A stretch of DNA of 64,000 nucleotides from Cordia subcordata (Eukaryota > Streptophyta > Magnoliopsida > Boraginales > Cordiaceae): the NCBI GenBank assembly GCA_028554755.1, contig JAPTOF010000030.1, positions 186,001 to 250,000 on the forward strand. Reading direction: 5' to 3'. The position numbers were made by a program, and so were the translations under genes. Positions 21,438 through 32,934 of this stretch are shown here, piece by piece (position 1 is the stretch's first letter; each line of letters begins with the position of its first letter). The notes below the pieces were generated by a model that did no database searches, had not been told where the DNA came from, and saw only the letters and a list, made by a program, of their open reading frames with translations.

Positions 21438-23302
21438 TGATGCGTCTCTTGAGTGAAATCTCTAAAGACCTACATGTGCATGGATCAGTGTAGCAAAAGT
21501 GTATGTAAGTGCGGGGTCAATTCCACAGGGAGGCTATGTTGGGAGATAGATTCTTCGTGTGTGTTCCAGAGTATGCCTAAGAAGAAACCTAAACAATCCA
21601 TTTTTGGGATTTTTTTATTTTTTGATGGTCAGGAGCTCTAACTAAGACGAATTAAATTAAACTATGGGAATAAAAAGTGGGAAACAAGTAAATCTAGAAG
21701 AGCTAACAGATGGAAAGGGGTTAGGGTGACTTCAACTTATGAATGGGTGATTCTATACTTGAATGCTAAGGGATTAAAGAATGATGGCTTACTTTTATAA
21801 TTTCTCTTAACTAGGTTGCTAAATTAGTGCCTTAATTTCCCTCTAGGACTCGGTGCAGGTCCGTCCCTAGGTGGCGCCTCCTAGAGCAACGGCGTGGTCC
21901 TTATGACCTACGGCCTTAAGAGTGACCAATTGGTTTCCTAGGTGACTTAGAATAAACCTACCGTAGTACCTAAATCATTGGCTGGATTTAAAGCCAAGAC
22001 CTAGTGTATCTAAGGTCGACTATACCTATCCTGAAACCTATTGGCTGGATTTGAAGCCAAAGGAGACTGGGTCTAAGCTAGCCCTAAATTGCTTACATTC
22101 ATTCCAAGGTCACTATAGCGAGATTTGACATAATAGCACATTCATACATGTTCTTGGCCAAGGTGTTCGTGAATAAAAGAATCTATTCAACTACCAAACA
22201 TCGTCATGCTCGGATTACACCATTAGAAGTAATTAACAACTAACATGTATTTGTTATTGAAGTTATATTCACTACTAGGCATGCAAATATACACATAGAC
22301 ATGAATATAAGCATTACCTACTTCATCGCATCCACTTATAAACACATAGACATGATTATAGCAGGGATCAAATGTGTTTAGTAATAAATAGACTTCAATT
22401 TATACACACGCTACTCATTTAGGCATTTAATCAAACACTTAGACATGAATGAGAAAATAACCATTTGAACAACAAAATCAAACATGTATATATTCAGCCA
22501 TTTACTCTCCTATCATAAGAGTGTATAGCTAACGCATTACATAAGCTAAACCACCCTACACAAGTCTACTCAATCATAATAAGAGATAGAATGAAAAAGA
22601 GTTTATGAAGCTTCCCTTTCATCCTAGCTAATCTTGTACAAAGCTCTTAAACAAACTTGAATCCAAATGTTTGAAACCCTCTAAATCTTCTTGCTTCAAG
22701 GTGATAAAATGTGTGAGAGAGTGTATGTGATGTGGGTGAAGACTAGGGTTAAGTGTGTGTGTGTGATGGGTGTGTAAAGATCCTCTCTAGAATTGTCAAA
22801 AAGATCCCCCCCCTTTTAGTTTGAAAATCGGGCTTTATTTCAGCTTTTCATGAATTGTCGGTTGACCTAGCCAGTCCACCAGCTTCTTCTCTTGGCTCGA
22901 CCTACTTTTGGTGGTGTTCTCTGGACTGGCCAGTCGATCGGCTCTAAAGAGGTAGTCGTCTGGCTATTTTTAGCACCTTTCTCGAGTGGCCAGTCGACGT
23001 AATAGGTCGAACAGCTCCTTCTCTTTGTCTTTTTGGCCTTCGATCTTCTCTTTTTGTCCTGTACATCTCCCATCTTTATCAATTATCATCGTTCAATCTT
23101 GATTTTAACCAAAAGTTCACCTAAATCATTGAAAACAAGCAATTAGTGTAGTAATTTGTCTCCTAAACTCAATATGTATATTTGTTTATGATTAAGCCTA
23201 TTCTTATCAAAAGCACTGCACTAATACATCTTTATAAGAACTTAATACCTCTTAATCATAGGCAAATGATAATGCAAACACACACAAAAACACAACACAT
23301 CA
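21438..23302 (-). repeat. 3' LTR of Athila-B
   Basis: The plus strand begins TGATGCGTCTC and ends CACATCA; it is 1865 bp long. It contains TTGGCT-N8-AGCCAA palindromes at 21978-21997 and 22041-22060, ACATAGACATG words near 22270-22450, a (GT)n tract near 22755 and GTCGATCGGCTC-like words at 22933-23000. It is longer than the 5' LTR because the latter carries deletions. Confidence 0.93.
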
Positions 23303-23316
23303 ACACCCCCAAACCT
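23303..23316 (-). promoter_or_regulatory. Polypurine tract of Athila-B
   Basis: The minus strand reads AGGTTTGGGGGTGT directly before the LTR start TGATGTG. Element C has the equivalent GTCTGGGGGTGT at 32935-32947. Confidence 0.8.
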
Positions 23317-23792
23317 TCTCCTTGCTTGTCCCCAAGCAAGCCTACTCTAAAATTTATTTCTAAAGCTGAAACCAAGGGTTGCCTAAGGGATTGACTATCT
23401 ATCAAGGTTAGTGTAAGAACTATGAAGGGGGCAATCCTCTTGTGGAAAGATCCCTAAGCCTCTTTGGATCTTCCCTATACTCATAAGGGGTTTCGTTCCT
23501 TATGGGAATTTCCTAAGTAGCCAAGCCACCACAAGCCTAGGATTCTAACTGACACACACGAGATGTTGATATTTTGTGCTCCCTCAACTAACATGGCCTT
23601 CCCAACATGCACCAACTCTCAAAGACAAGATGAGAGAATATAAAAACACAATGGCTTATACAAGCCTTATTCATATATCTACATAGAGGATAGCATGTGC
23701 TAAGTTGACATTGTGTCACTTTTGTACTTATTCACAAAACTTTTTGGTGCCTTTGGCTTTTTCTCTTTTTCATCATTTTTTTATTTTTATTT

Positions 23793-23825
<33 letters not shown>

Positions 23826-24847
23826 TTTTGCACCTTTGTGCCTTTTTCCAATTTTTGGATTTTTTATGCTTTGTATTGTATTCACAAAAAGAAAAGAAAA
23901 GAAAGGCTTTGGCACATAAAAAAGAACCAATCAAGGAAGGGCACTCATATCAACAACCCTTTTTCAACTCTCTTTTCTACCAAGCTATGGGGTGGCTACA
24001 TGAGTCATTCTTAAAGGTCCTTACTCCCCACAACTTTGAAAGGAATCCCCTCCAAGAGTTAGTTTTCAAACCACTGTATTCATTTCTCCATAATGCATCT
24101 CATATTCACCAATCAATTAAATCAATCATAAAAGCTAACACTCCAATCAACCACGAGACAAACGATTCTACATACATCAAAATTGGAAAATTTTTCACCA
24201 TTTTTAAGCAAATAATGCAATCTATTAAGCAAGATATATAACAAGAAAACCAAACTCTCGTACCACCAAACCTAAACTTTGCTTGTCCTCAAGCAAATAG
24301 ATGAAAACACATAAACAAGCAAATTGGCATTATAAAGCAAATAAAGGTGGTGGGGATAGGGTAAAACATGGGGAGCAGTGGCAAAAAGATAGATACAACC
24401 TTGCATTTTCTTCAAAGCTTTCTATGCCAATGAAAAATCGCCATACTATTAATGCTGTGACTCATAATTCATGAACACTCACAAAGAAAATAAGATTAGT
24501 AGCATGCTTGCATTGGCATGTGCAATAATAAGTAATGGTTTATCTTGTGGGACAAAGGATTGGGATTCAACACTTTGGTTTGGGTGCAAGAAAGATAAAA
24601 GAAAGAAAATAAAAAGAAAAGAAAGTGAAACAAATGCAAAACTACAAAATTAAACCTAGGTTGCCTCTAGTAGCGCTAACCACCATGTCGTCACCGAGTA
24701 AACACCAACTCATCTTCAACTTCCATAGATGGGGTCTCGAAGCATTAAAGCCTCCACACGAGCAGTGCTTGGATCATATGCGTGCTTCAGGCATTGCCCA
24801 TTCACAGTCAACTCTCGCCCATCCTTCAAGTCCTTGATCTTGACTGC
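23317..24847 (-). other. 3' non-coding region of Athila-B with two short hairpins
   Basis: There are 1.5 kb between integrase and polypurine tract without a credible frame; the long open stretches on the plus strand here are low-complexity. It holds two perfect 8-bp inverted repeats with 4-base loops, CTTGCTTG-tccc-CAAGCAAG (23321-23340) and TTTGCTTG-tcct-CAAGCAAA (24278-24297). There is also a (TA)n(TG)n tract at about 23795-23826. In full Athila elements this is where an env-like frame can lie; none is visible. Confidence 0.65.
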
Positions 24848-25852
24848 TCAGGAAGGGTAGACAACCAACACCTCATACGGACCATCCCAGCTTATCTTGA
24901 GCTTTCCTAGAAAGAGTTTCAATCGTGAGTTAAACAACCAAAATTTATTGGAGGGAGAGAATGATTTCTTAATAATGTGTTTATCATGAATTCTCTTCAT
25001 CCTATCCTTATAAAGTTTGGCGTTCTTATACGCCTCAAATCTAAGCTCTTCCAATTTTGCTAGGTCTATCTTCCTTTTCTCACCCGCTATTGCCAAATCA
25101 AAATTTAAGGCTTTGATAGCCCAATAAGCTCTATGCTTTAGTTCTACAGGCAAGTGACAAGCTTTCCCATAAACCAATCTATACGGAGACATACCAATGG
25201 AAGTCTTAAAGGTGGTACAGTAGGCCCACAAAGCATTATTTAGCCTAATAGACCAATCTCTCCTATCGGGCCTAACCGTTTTCTCTAAAATGTGCTTGAT
25301 CTCCCTATTGGACACCTCTACTTGTCCACTAGTTTGCGGGTGATAAGGAGTGGCTACCTTATGGGTGACCAAATATCTTCTCAACAAGGTCTCTAAAGTC
25401 CTATGGCGAAAATGCAAACCCCCATCACTAATCAAGAACCAAGGGACGCCAAATCTAAAGAAAATGTTATCCTTAATAAACTTAACCACTACCCTATGGT
25501 CATTAGTGCGTGTGGGAATTACCTCAACCCATTTAGACACATAATCAACGGCCACTAAAATGTATTGGTATCCAAAGGAAGGTGGAAATGGACCCATGAA
25601 ATCTATACCCCAAACATCAAACAACTCACATGGAAGAATAGGGGATAAAGGCACCATGTTTCTCCTAGAGATGGACCCAGATTGTTGACATCTAAAACAG
25701 TTTTTACACAACTCTTGGGCATCCCTAAAGAGAGTAGGCCAAAATAATCCACATTGCAAGACCTTCGCAGCGGCCTTCTTCCCATTAAAATGACCACCAC
25801 ACCCTTTATCATGACACATGCTCAAAACGCTCTCAAACTCGTCCTCAGGCAC
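24848..25852 (-). pseudogene. Athila-B integrase, open frame within pol
   Basis: 334 codons are open. The zinc-binding part has [10 protein letters not shown] (residues 13-22) and CKNCFRC (49-55). The catalytic core has Asp84 ([10 protein letters not shown]), Asp143 (LISDGGLHF) and Glu179 ([10 protein letters not shown]), a D-D-35-E spacing with all three residues present. The sequence [20 protein letters not shown] is typical of Athila-type integrases, and [10 protein letters not shown] near the end resembles the usual C-terminal 'GPF.V' box. It has no own start: it is the end of the pol polyprotein, separated from RNase H by a stop at about 26035 and a frame change. SDGG is followed by Leu instead of the usual Thr. 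Confidence 0.93.
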
Positions 25853-27712
25853 ACACCTGTGAATTCTTTGATCTGTACATACTTTAAAAAGATAAGAATC
25901 CTCCCCAAAAGAAATGCCTAACTTGTGCTAGGAACCTATCTTTTTCTCTCTTCTCCCAATGGGAAGGAAAACACCCTATGGCAAGATAATTGACAATATG
26001 AGCAAACCAAGGTATGTGATGAGAAACGACAAACAATTACTCATTGGGAAATGAATCATGAAAAGGGGATGGATCACTAGAAAACTCGGTAACTAGACGG
26101 GAAAGATGATCCACAACTAAATTTTCTTTACGCTTCTTATCCAAGATTTCGATGTCAAACTCTTGAAGGAGAAGCAACCACCTAATCAAGTGTGGCTTAG
26201 ATTCTTTCTTAGACAACAAATACTTCAATGCCGCATAATCAGGTAGGCAATCACTGTAGACCCTAAGATGTATGACCTAAACTTATCAAGAGAGAAGACT
26301 ATTGCTAGAAGCTCTTTTCCTGTGGTGGTATAGTTCTTTTGAGCTTCATCAAGAGTCTTGCTAGCATAGTGCACAATATGGGGCAATCCTATCACATAAT
26401 CGGATGCATCACACATAACCTCAAATAAGAGACTGTAGTTAGGTGGTTGGATAATCGGGGATGTAGACAATAAGGATTTAAGTCTATTGAGAGGCCTAAC
26501 ACACTCATCATCAAAGTCAAAAGGGATATCTTGTGCTAGGAGCCTAGACAAGGGACGTGCAATATGGCTAAAATCCTTAATGAATCTATGGTAGAATCTT
26601 GCATGTCCTAGAAAAGATCTAACATCCTTGACACACTTAGGAATAGGTAACTTCTCAATCAATTCTACCTTAGTTGAGTCAACTTGAATACCACTAGATG
26701 AGACTATATGACCCAACACTATCCCTCTTTGCACCATGAAGTGGGATTTCTCCAAACTCAACACTGGATTCTTCTTTACATATCGGTCTAAGACTAAAGC
26801 GAGGTAACTCAAGCAATTTTCAAAACTATCACCAAATACTAAGAAATCATCCATGAATATCTCTAAATGCCTCTCAATCATGTCACTAAAAACGACCATT
26901 ATACACCAATGAAAAGTCATTAGGGCATTACAAAGACTGAAGGGCATTCTCCTATAGACAAAAGTGCCCTAGGGATAAGTAAAAGTGGTCTCTTCCTGGT
27001 ACTCGAGAAATACGGGGATTTGATTATAACCTGAATAGCCATCTAGAAAACAATAGTAGCTATGCCCAGCTACTCTACCTAAGATTTGGTCTAGAAAAGT
27101 CAATGGGAAATGATCTTTCCTAGTTTCGGAGTTGAGCTTCCTATAATCAATACAAACTTTCCATCCCGTGGGAGTGTGTGTAGGGATAAGCTCTCCTTTC
27201 TCATTCTCAACAACCGTTATCCCAGACTTCTTAGGGATGACTTGAACAGGGTTAACCCACTCACTATCAGAGATCAGATAAATGATGTCTGCATCTAAAA
27301 GCTTAATGATTTCTTTCTTAACTACTTCGCTTATGTGTGGGTTTAGCCTCCTTTACATCTCCCTAGAGGGAATGGCTCTATCCTCAAGGTGAATACGATG
27401 CATACAAACCAAAGGATCTATACCTCTCAAATCATCAATTTTTCACCCTATAGCCTTCCTATATTTCCTAAGAACCTCTAAGAGATGCTCCTCATGCTCA
27501 CTAGAAAGATCGGAGGCTATGATGACTAGAAGGGTCTCACTAGGGCCTAGGAATGCATACTTCAAATGATCGGGAAGGGGTCTGAGCTCTAAAGAAGGGT
27601 TAGGCTCAACCAAGGGGGGCTCAACCTCAATATCATCGATGGAGGCGTCACTAGAATCAAGACTAGAAGGATGAACCTCAAGTGACCTATCAATCAAAGG
27701 GTTCTCAATCAA
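25853..27712 (-). pseudogene. Athila-B reverse transcriptase and RNase H
   Basis: It starts with LELRPLPDHLKYAFLGPSET and VIIASDLSSEHEEHLLEVL (27443-27712). After a stop it continues HRIHLEDRAIPSRE, then PVQVIPKKSGITVVENEKGE, WKVCIDYRKLNSETRKDHFP and FLDGYSGYNQIPV (motif A). From 26947: PFSLCNALMTF, IFMDDFLVFGDS (catalytic F-M-D-D at 26843-26857), SFLGHARFYHRFIKDFSHIA, the RNase H part VMCDASDYVIG and [20 protein letters not shown]. Last is [20 protein letters not shown] (26037-26228), the end of RNase H. Catalytic residues are kept, but there are stops at about 27440, 26975 and 26035 and a frame change near 26225. Confidence 0.92.
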
Positions 27713-27878
27713 GTAAAAGTTACATATTTTTCCTCTAAGGTCTCCAAATCAAAGCTAGACAACAATTCCTCAAATTTCTTCAATTCTTCTCCATTGGTCA
27801 TAGTCCTATCTACAAGGTCCTTGACACACGAATCAGTCACATCTACCTTAAAGCACTCTTTTCCATCATTTTCTCCTC

Positions 27879-28260
27879 CTATACTAGCTCTTTCACTACT
27901 TCGACAACCTTCATGATGGACCTCAAATTCCCAAATTTCATCTCTAATAACCCCGACCTACAATGAATAATGGCATCTGTGGTGGCAAGGAAGGGGCGAC
28001 CTAGAAGAATGGGTGTAGAATGTCTAGAGTCATGTCCTGAATCCATATCTAACATTATGAAGTCAACGGTGTAAAAAAACTCACCTACCTGGACTATAAC
28101 ATCCTCTATCACACCCCTAGGTCTACGTTTAGACCTATCATCTAGCTGAAGAGTAATATGTGTAGGGGACAACTTACCTAGACCTAGCTGCTAATAGACA
28201 GAGTAAGGAATGAGATTCACACTAGACCCTAAATCTAACAAGGTGTGATCAATCTAGGTC
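27879..28260 (-). pseudogene. Athila-B aspartic protease
   Basis: The active-site motif LLDLGSSVNLIPYSVY is read at about 28195-28242; DLG in place of DTG/DSG is normal for Athila-type proteases. It is followed by one in-frame stop, then QLGLG and the frame THITLQLDDRSKRRPRGVIE, VIVQVGEFFYTVDFIMLDMD and TPILLGRPFLATTDAIIHCR, the flap and second half of the fold. The region to 27713 carries the linker to RT. Confidence 0.88.
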
Positions 28261-28333
28261 TCACAGATCCTACAAGGAATAGTGAGGCTCTGGTCACTCA
28301 TCTTGGGCGGAAGGCCCGAAGTACATATACTAC

Positions 28334-29227
28334 TCACCTTCTCCATAGCCTCCCCTTCTTAGGAATGTTAGATGACCTATGTTTCCTTGTACAAAGATCC
28401 TTAAAGAACTTAGAATAAGAGGGGACAGAAAGGATCGCATCTATCAAAGAAAGATTGACTTTAAGGTCTTTAAGATGCTCTAAAACCTTAAAAAATCTAG
28501 AGTTCTCACTAGGTGTAGGTCTTTCTAAGATGGATGGGAAAGGAACTCTACGTTCAACACCTCTAGACACATGGGAATCATCAATGGGCTCTTTTCCCTC
28601 CCAATGTGGGCCGGAAGTGCTACTTCCTCTATGGTCTCTAATGGGCTCATCTCTCTCAACAGGACCCTCTCTAGAATTTCCCTCAACAGGGCTACTATGT
28701 AGTGCTTTAGACTTAGAAGGACTACTAGGTGCTGGCACTACAAAGTCAACTCCTACCCTACTATCCACTACCCGACCGCTCCTAAGAGTGGTGACGACCT
28801 TAGCCTGGGCCTGAAGGGGATAAGTGGTATTGGTGGAGGAGCAGGACTGGACTTTAGGGTTCACTTCCAACTAAGAAGGCAATTTCTCAGGGTCTCTAGC
28901 ACTCAACTGACTAGCAATCTGTCCTAACTGTGCCTCAAACCTCACCATTTGCTGCCTATTTTCTGCAAATTCCTGTTGCTGGTTCTGAATGAACTGCATT
29001 ATCTTCATCATATCATTACTAAGAGATTGGCCACTAGGGGGAGTAGGTAAAGCCTGAAGTTAAGGAGCACTAGTGAAACGGGGCTGATTAAGATGATAGA
29101 AGCTCGGGGGATATTGAGGATGGGGTCGCTGCTAAGATGGAACTTGAGGTTGTGAACTAGACTCATGCTGACCCTGTCTCCAAGAAAATTTCAGGTTGTC
29201 CCTCAAACTCGAATTGTATGTCTTTGA
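28334..29227 (-). pseudogene. Athila-B gag C-terminal linker
   Basis: The frame 28334-28870 reads QAQAKVVTTLRSGRVVDSRV, a Ser/Pro-rich stretch, VPFPSILERPTP, LKDLKVNLSLIDAILSVPSY and SKFFKDLCTRKHRS. Bases 28871-29227 upstream encode a glutamine-rich stretch (NQQQEF, QQMVRFEAQLGQIASQLSARD) interrupted by stops. It corresponds to the gag remainder of element A at 7129-7843. Confidence 0.85.
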
Positions 29228-30427
29228 TTATGAGTTGTACTCAAAAGAATAACCTTGAGTAGCACACACTTGCTCTTTCATGAATTCAAGAAATTGAGAT
29301 ACTAGGAGGCAAGTTGTGGTCTGATGAGATGACTCAGAACACAATGCACAAACTTCAACAATTAAAGGGATAGAGGAAGAACTCAGAGAACTAGTCCTAT
29401 GACCTTGGGATGAAATAGACAAAGAAATGAATTGATCTAGCTTATTCATCAAAGCCTCAACCTTAGTAAGTAAATCTAAAGAAACTCCAACCTCACTAAC
29501 ACTTCTATTGTTACCTCTCTAACTAGACCTTTCCATGGCAAACTTTTGAAAAGAATTTTCAGCCATCATTTCTATTTTCTCCCATGCCTCAGTTAGTCTG
29601 AAAAGATAAAAGCCACCACCAGAGGTGGCATTGACCATCATCCTATTTTGTTCATTTAAACCTCACAAGAAGTATTGCATTAGGTCATGATTATCGTACC
29701 CGTGGTATGGACATTGTCTAAGAAGATCTTTGAACCTCTCCCAAGCCTCATGAAAGGATTCTAGATCATGTTGGAAAAATGTCATAATAGCGGTCCTAAG
29801 GTCGGCCATCTTGGCCGTGGGATAAAATTTTTGAAAGAACTTAGATTGAAGCTCAGCCCATGTAGTAATGCAACCATTAGGTAAGGAATGCCACCAAGCC
29901 CTAGCCTTATCCTTAAGAGAGAAAGGAAATAATCTTAGACGTATGACCCCTTGGGAGACATTGGGGACATGGAGAGTGGAATTTGGGACATGGAGTGTGG
30001 AACTCATCTCAACAAAATTAGTGATATGATCTAGAGGACTCTCATTGCTTCTCCTGTAGAAGGAAGGAAGCATAGCCAACATATTAGGCTTAATCTCGAA
30101 GTTCGTCTCCCTCAAACCCGAAATTTGAATAGCCAAATTAGGCTTAAAGGCTTCGGGGAGACAGAATTGGCTAAGAGTGGGTTCCTCATCTATGGGTGGA
30201 TCCGGTCTATGGGGCTCTTGTCTAAAACGATCTTGGACTTGATGCCCAAGGTGATCATGAGGTGGAATGGGATTCATTGGGGGAATAGGAGGATTAGGAG
30301 GATGATTGGGATTAGCTATCTCCTCGAGAAGATCTCCTAAATTCCTAAAATGTCTAGCAATTCTATCGGGTTCGGGATTAAGAGGAACTAGGGGATTTCT
30401 AAGGGATCTCCTACCAAGCATGCACAA
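29228..30427 (-). pseudogene. Athila-B gag capsid and zinc knuckle
   Basis: The main frame 29663-30427 (254 codons) begins MCMLGRRSLRNPLVPLNPEP. It contains the retrotransposon gag domain: MLAMLPSFYRRSNESPLDHI, LRLFPFSLKDKARAWWHSLP, TWAELQSKFFQKFYPTAKMA and FHEAWERFKDLLRQCPYHGY. A stop occurs near 29660. The frame 29228-29452 carries the CX2CX4HX4C knuckle CALCSESSHQTTTC (29309-29350). An in-frame small tandem duplication gives STLHVPN twice (about 29965-30005). It encodes the structural protein that would form the particle. Confidence 0.92.
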
Positions 30428-30678
30428 ACTATCCTAACTCCGGCCACTCCAACCCCCGAAAACTTCAATATTCCTAAAACTACAACAAATGAACCACAAT
30501 CCTAGAAAGTCTACTAAAAATAAAGACCAAAAGCTAAAATAGATAAGCAAGGACCAAAGCAAGATAATATAAACAATAATCAAGATAAGCGAAAAGTAAA
30601 CAAACTATAAAGGAAAAGCAAGAAAACAAGAAAAGTAACTACCAAAACACACAAACAAAGAATACAAACCACCGTGCC

Positions 30679-30696
30679 TCCCCGGCAACGGCGCCA
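30679..30696 (-). promoter_or_regulatory. tRNA-Asp primer-binding site of Athila-B
   Basis: The plus strand reads TCCCCGGCAACGGCGCCA, identical to the 3' end (with CCA) of plant tRNA-Asp(GTC). The minus strand therefore holds the complementary primer site TGGCGCCGTTGCCGGGGA, six bases from the LTR. Confidence 0.93.
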
Positions 30697-30702
30697 AGAA
30701 CT

Positions 30703-32222
30703 TGATATTCAATTGCGGGTCGATTCCACAGGAAGGCTATGTTGGGAGATAGATTCTTCGTGTGTGTTCTATAGTGTGCCTAAGAAGACACCTAAACATT
30801 CTATTTTTGGGATTTTTGGATTTTTTTATGGTTAGGAGCTCTAACTAAGATGAATTAAATTAAACTATGGGAATGAAAAGTGCGAAACAAGTTAATCTAG
30901 AAGAACTAACAATTGGAAAGTGGTTAGGGTGACTTTAACTTATGAATGGGCGATTCTATACTCGAATGCTATGGGATAAAAGAATGATGGCATACTTTCA
31001 TAATTGCTCTTAACTAGGTTGCTAAATTAGTGTCTCAATTTCCCCCTAGGACTAGGTGCGGGCCTGTCCTTACGCGCCGCATCCGAGAGCTATGGCGTGG
31101 TCCTTATGACCTAGGGCCTTAAGAGTGACCAATTGGCTTCCTAGGTGACTTAGAATGAACCCACCCTAGTACCTAAATCATTGGCTGGAATTAAAGCCAA
31201 GACCCAGTGTCTCTAAGATCGACTATACCTATCCTGAAACCTATTGGCTATATATAAAGCCAAAGAAGACTCATTGCATCAACTTATAAACACATAGACA
31301 TGATTGGCATTACCCACTTCATTGCATCAACTTGGACATTTAATCAAACACTTGGACATGAATGAGAAAATAACCATTTGAACAAGAAAATCAAACATGT
31401 ATATATTCAGCCATTTAATCCCATATCGTAAGAGTATATAGCTAACCCATTACATAAGCTAATCCACCCTACACAAGTCTACTCAATCATAAGAAGAGAT
31501 AAAATGAAAGAGAGTTTATGAAGCTTCCCTTTCATCCTAGCTAATCTTGTACAAAGATCTTGCACAAACTTGAATCTAAATGTTTAAAACCCTCTAAACT
31601 TCTTGGTTCAAGGTGATGAAATGTGTGAGAGAATGTGTGTGATGTAGGTCAAGACTAGGGTTAAGTGTGTGTGTGTGTGTGTGATGGGTGTGTAAAGATC
31701 CTCTCTCGAATTATCAAAAAGATCCCCCTTTTAGTTTGAAAATCGGGCTTTCATTTCAGCTTTTCACGAACTGTTGGTCAACTGGCTTCTTCTCTTGGCT
31801 CAACCGACTTTTTGGTGGTGTTCTTTGGACTGGCCGGTCGATCGGATCTAAAGGAGTGGTTGTCCAGCTATTTTTAGCACCTCTCTCGAGTGGCGGTCGA
31901 CCGACTCCTTCTCTTGGGTCGTCCTGACTTCCTTTCTCCATTCTTTGTCTTTTCGACCTTCGATCTTCTCTTTTTGACCCGTACATCTCCCATGTTCATC
32001 ACCTATTATCGTTCAATCTCGATCTTAACCCAAAGTTCACCTAAATCATTGAAAACAAGCAATTAGTGTAGCAATTTGTCTCTTAAACTCAATATGTACA
32101 TTTGTTTACGCTTAAGCCTATTCTTATCAAAAGCACTACACTAATACATCTTTATAAACACTTTGTACCTCTTAATCATAGGCAAATGACAATGCAAACA
32201 CACACAAAAATACAACACATCA
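30703..32222 (-). repeat. 5' LTR of Athila-B, with deletions
   Basis: It is 1520 bp against 1865 bp in the 3' LTR. About 70 bp next to the primer-binding site are missing (TGATATTCAATTGCGGG against the long start of the other copy). About 250 bp are lost near 31270, where CATTGCATCAACTT occurs twice (31273-31286 and 31319-31332). TTGGCT...AGCCAA palindromes are at 31181-31200 and 31244-31263. It ends CACATCA followed by the duplication ATCTA. Confidence 0.93.
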
Positions 32223-32227
32223 ATCTA

Positions 32228-32934
32228 CTCATATATGGAATAAAATGGGATGAAAAAGAAATAAGAGAACACCCCTTCCATCCTTACAATATTTGTACAA
32301 AACCATTGAATAGCTCATCAAACCAAGTATTTTGATCCTTTCTAGCGCTTGATACCTAGTGTTAAAGTGTGTGGGTAAGTGTGTGTGAGATGGGTGAGTT
32401 AGGGTTTTAGTGCATAGGAAGTGGGTGAGAAGAGTCTATGAAAATTATTCTCCTAACTACAGAAAAATTTAGGTCTTTCTATAACAGTCTGCGCACTGTT
32501 AGTCGACCTTGTCAGTTGACTGGCTCCTTGGGATACTCAACCAGCTCACATAAAGAAACTCTCTAGAGTGGCTAGGTCAACTGGCTAGAGGCGAAACTCG
32601 ACCAACAAAATTCGGTTACTATCCAGATTGGCCAGTCGACCGGTTGGGTCCTCAAGCCTCCAATGTTCACCTTTCATGCTCTCAGCCGTCATTCCACAAC
32701 CCGTGCCACTTTGTTCTTCACCAACCATTCTCGATCAAACTCGGTGTCATCCTATAACTCACATAAGGCACAAAAATAAGCAATTAGTGTAGCATTTAAC
32801 TCTAAATCGACAATTATAACTGCATATGCATAAATGTATTATAAGTACTATACTATTGCCATCAAATAAGCACAATAAACCTCTAAAACATAAGAAAATT
32901 TACAAACAAGCACATGCCAAACCAAGACACATCA
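32228..32934 (-). repeat. 3' LTR of element C, right piece
   Basis: It resumes with CTCATATATGGAATAAAATG, continuing the LTR broken at 21437 (compare 'aaatctactcaaac...ggatga' at 36950). It ends GACACATCA at 32934, followed by the polypurine tract. GTCGACCGG-like words lie at 32513-32650. Confidence 0.85.

Larger units (their letters stand above)
21438..32222 (-). mobile_element. Full-length Athila-like Ty3/gypsy retrotransposon 'B'
   Basis: It is a 10,785-bp element flanked by a perfect 5-bp duplication ATCTA (21433-21437 and 32223-32227). Minus-strand order: 5' LTR 30703-32222, tRNA-Asp primer-binding site, gag, protease, RT, RNase H, integrase, about 1.5 kb of 3' non-coding DNA, polypurine tract, 3' LTR 21438-23302. 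PDHLKYAFLG at the RT entrance, the LLDLG protease motif and the tRNA-Asp primer are typical of the Athila lineage. No env-like frame is seen. The polyprotein has several stops and shifts, but the integrase is open. Confidence 0.95.

Noticed and set aside
23705..24241. 178-codon plus-strand open stretch
   Set aside because: It is antisense to the Athila-B 3' non-coding region, low-complexity (TG repeat gives VCVCVCV) and has no homologous frame in element C.
28455..28814. 119-codon plus-strand open stretch
   Set aside because: It is a shadow of the minus-strand gag linker, which has recognisable Athila sequence.
31664..31683. (GT)n and (TA)n tracts (also 23795-23826, 36862-36876, 21250-21285) as functional elements
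   Set aside because: Ordinary microsatellites inside LTR or non-coding element DNA; no conserved context.
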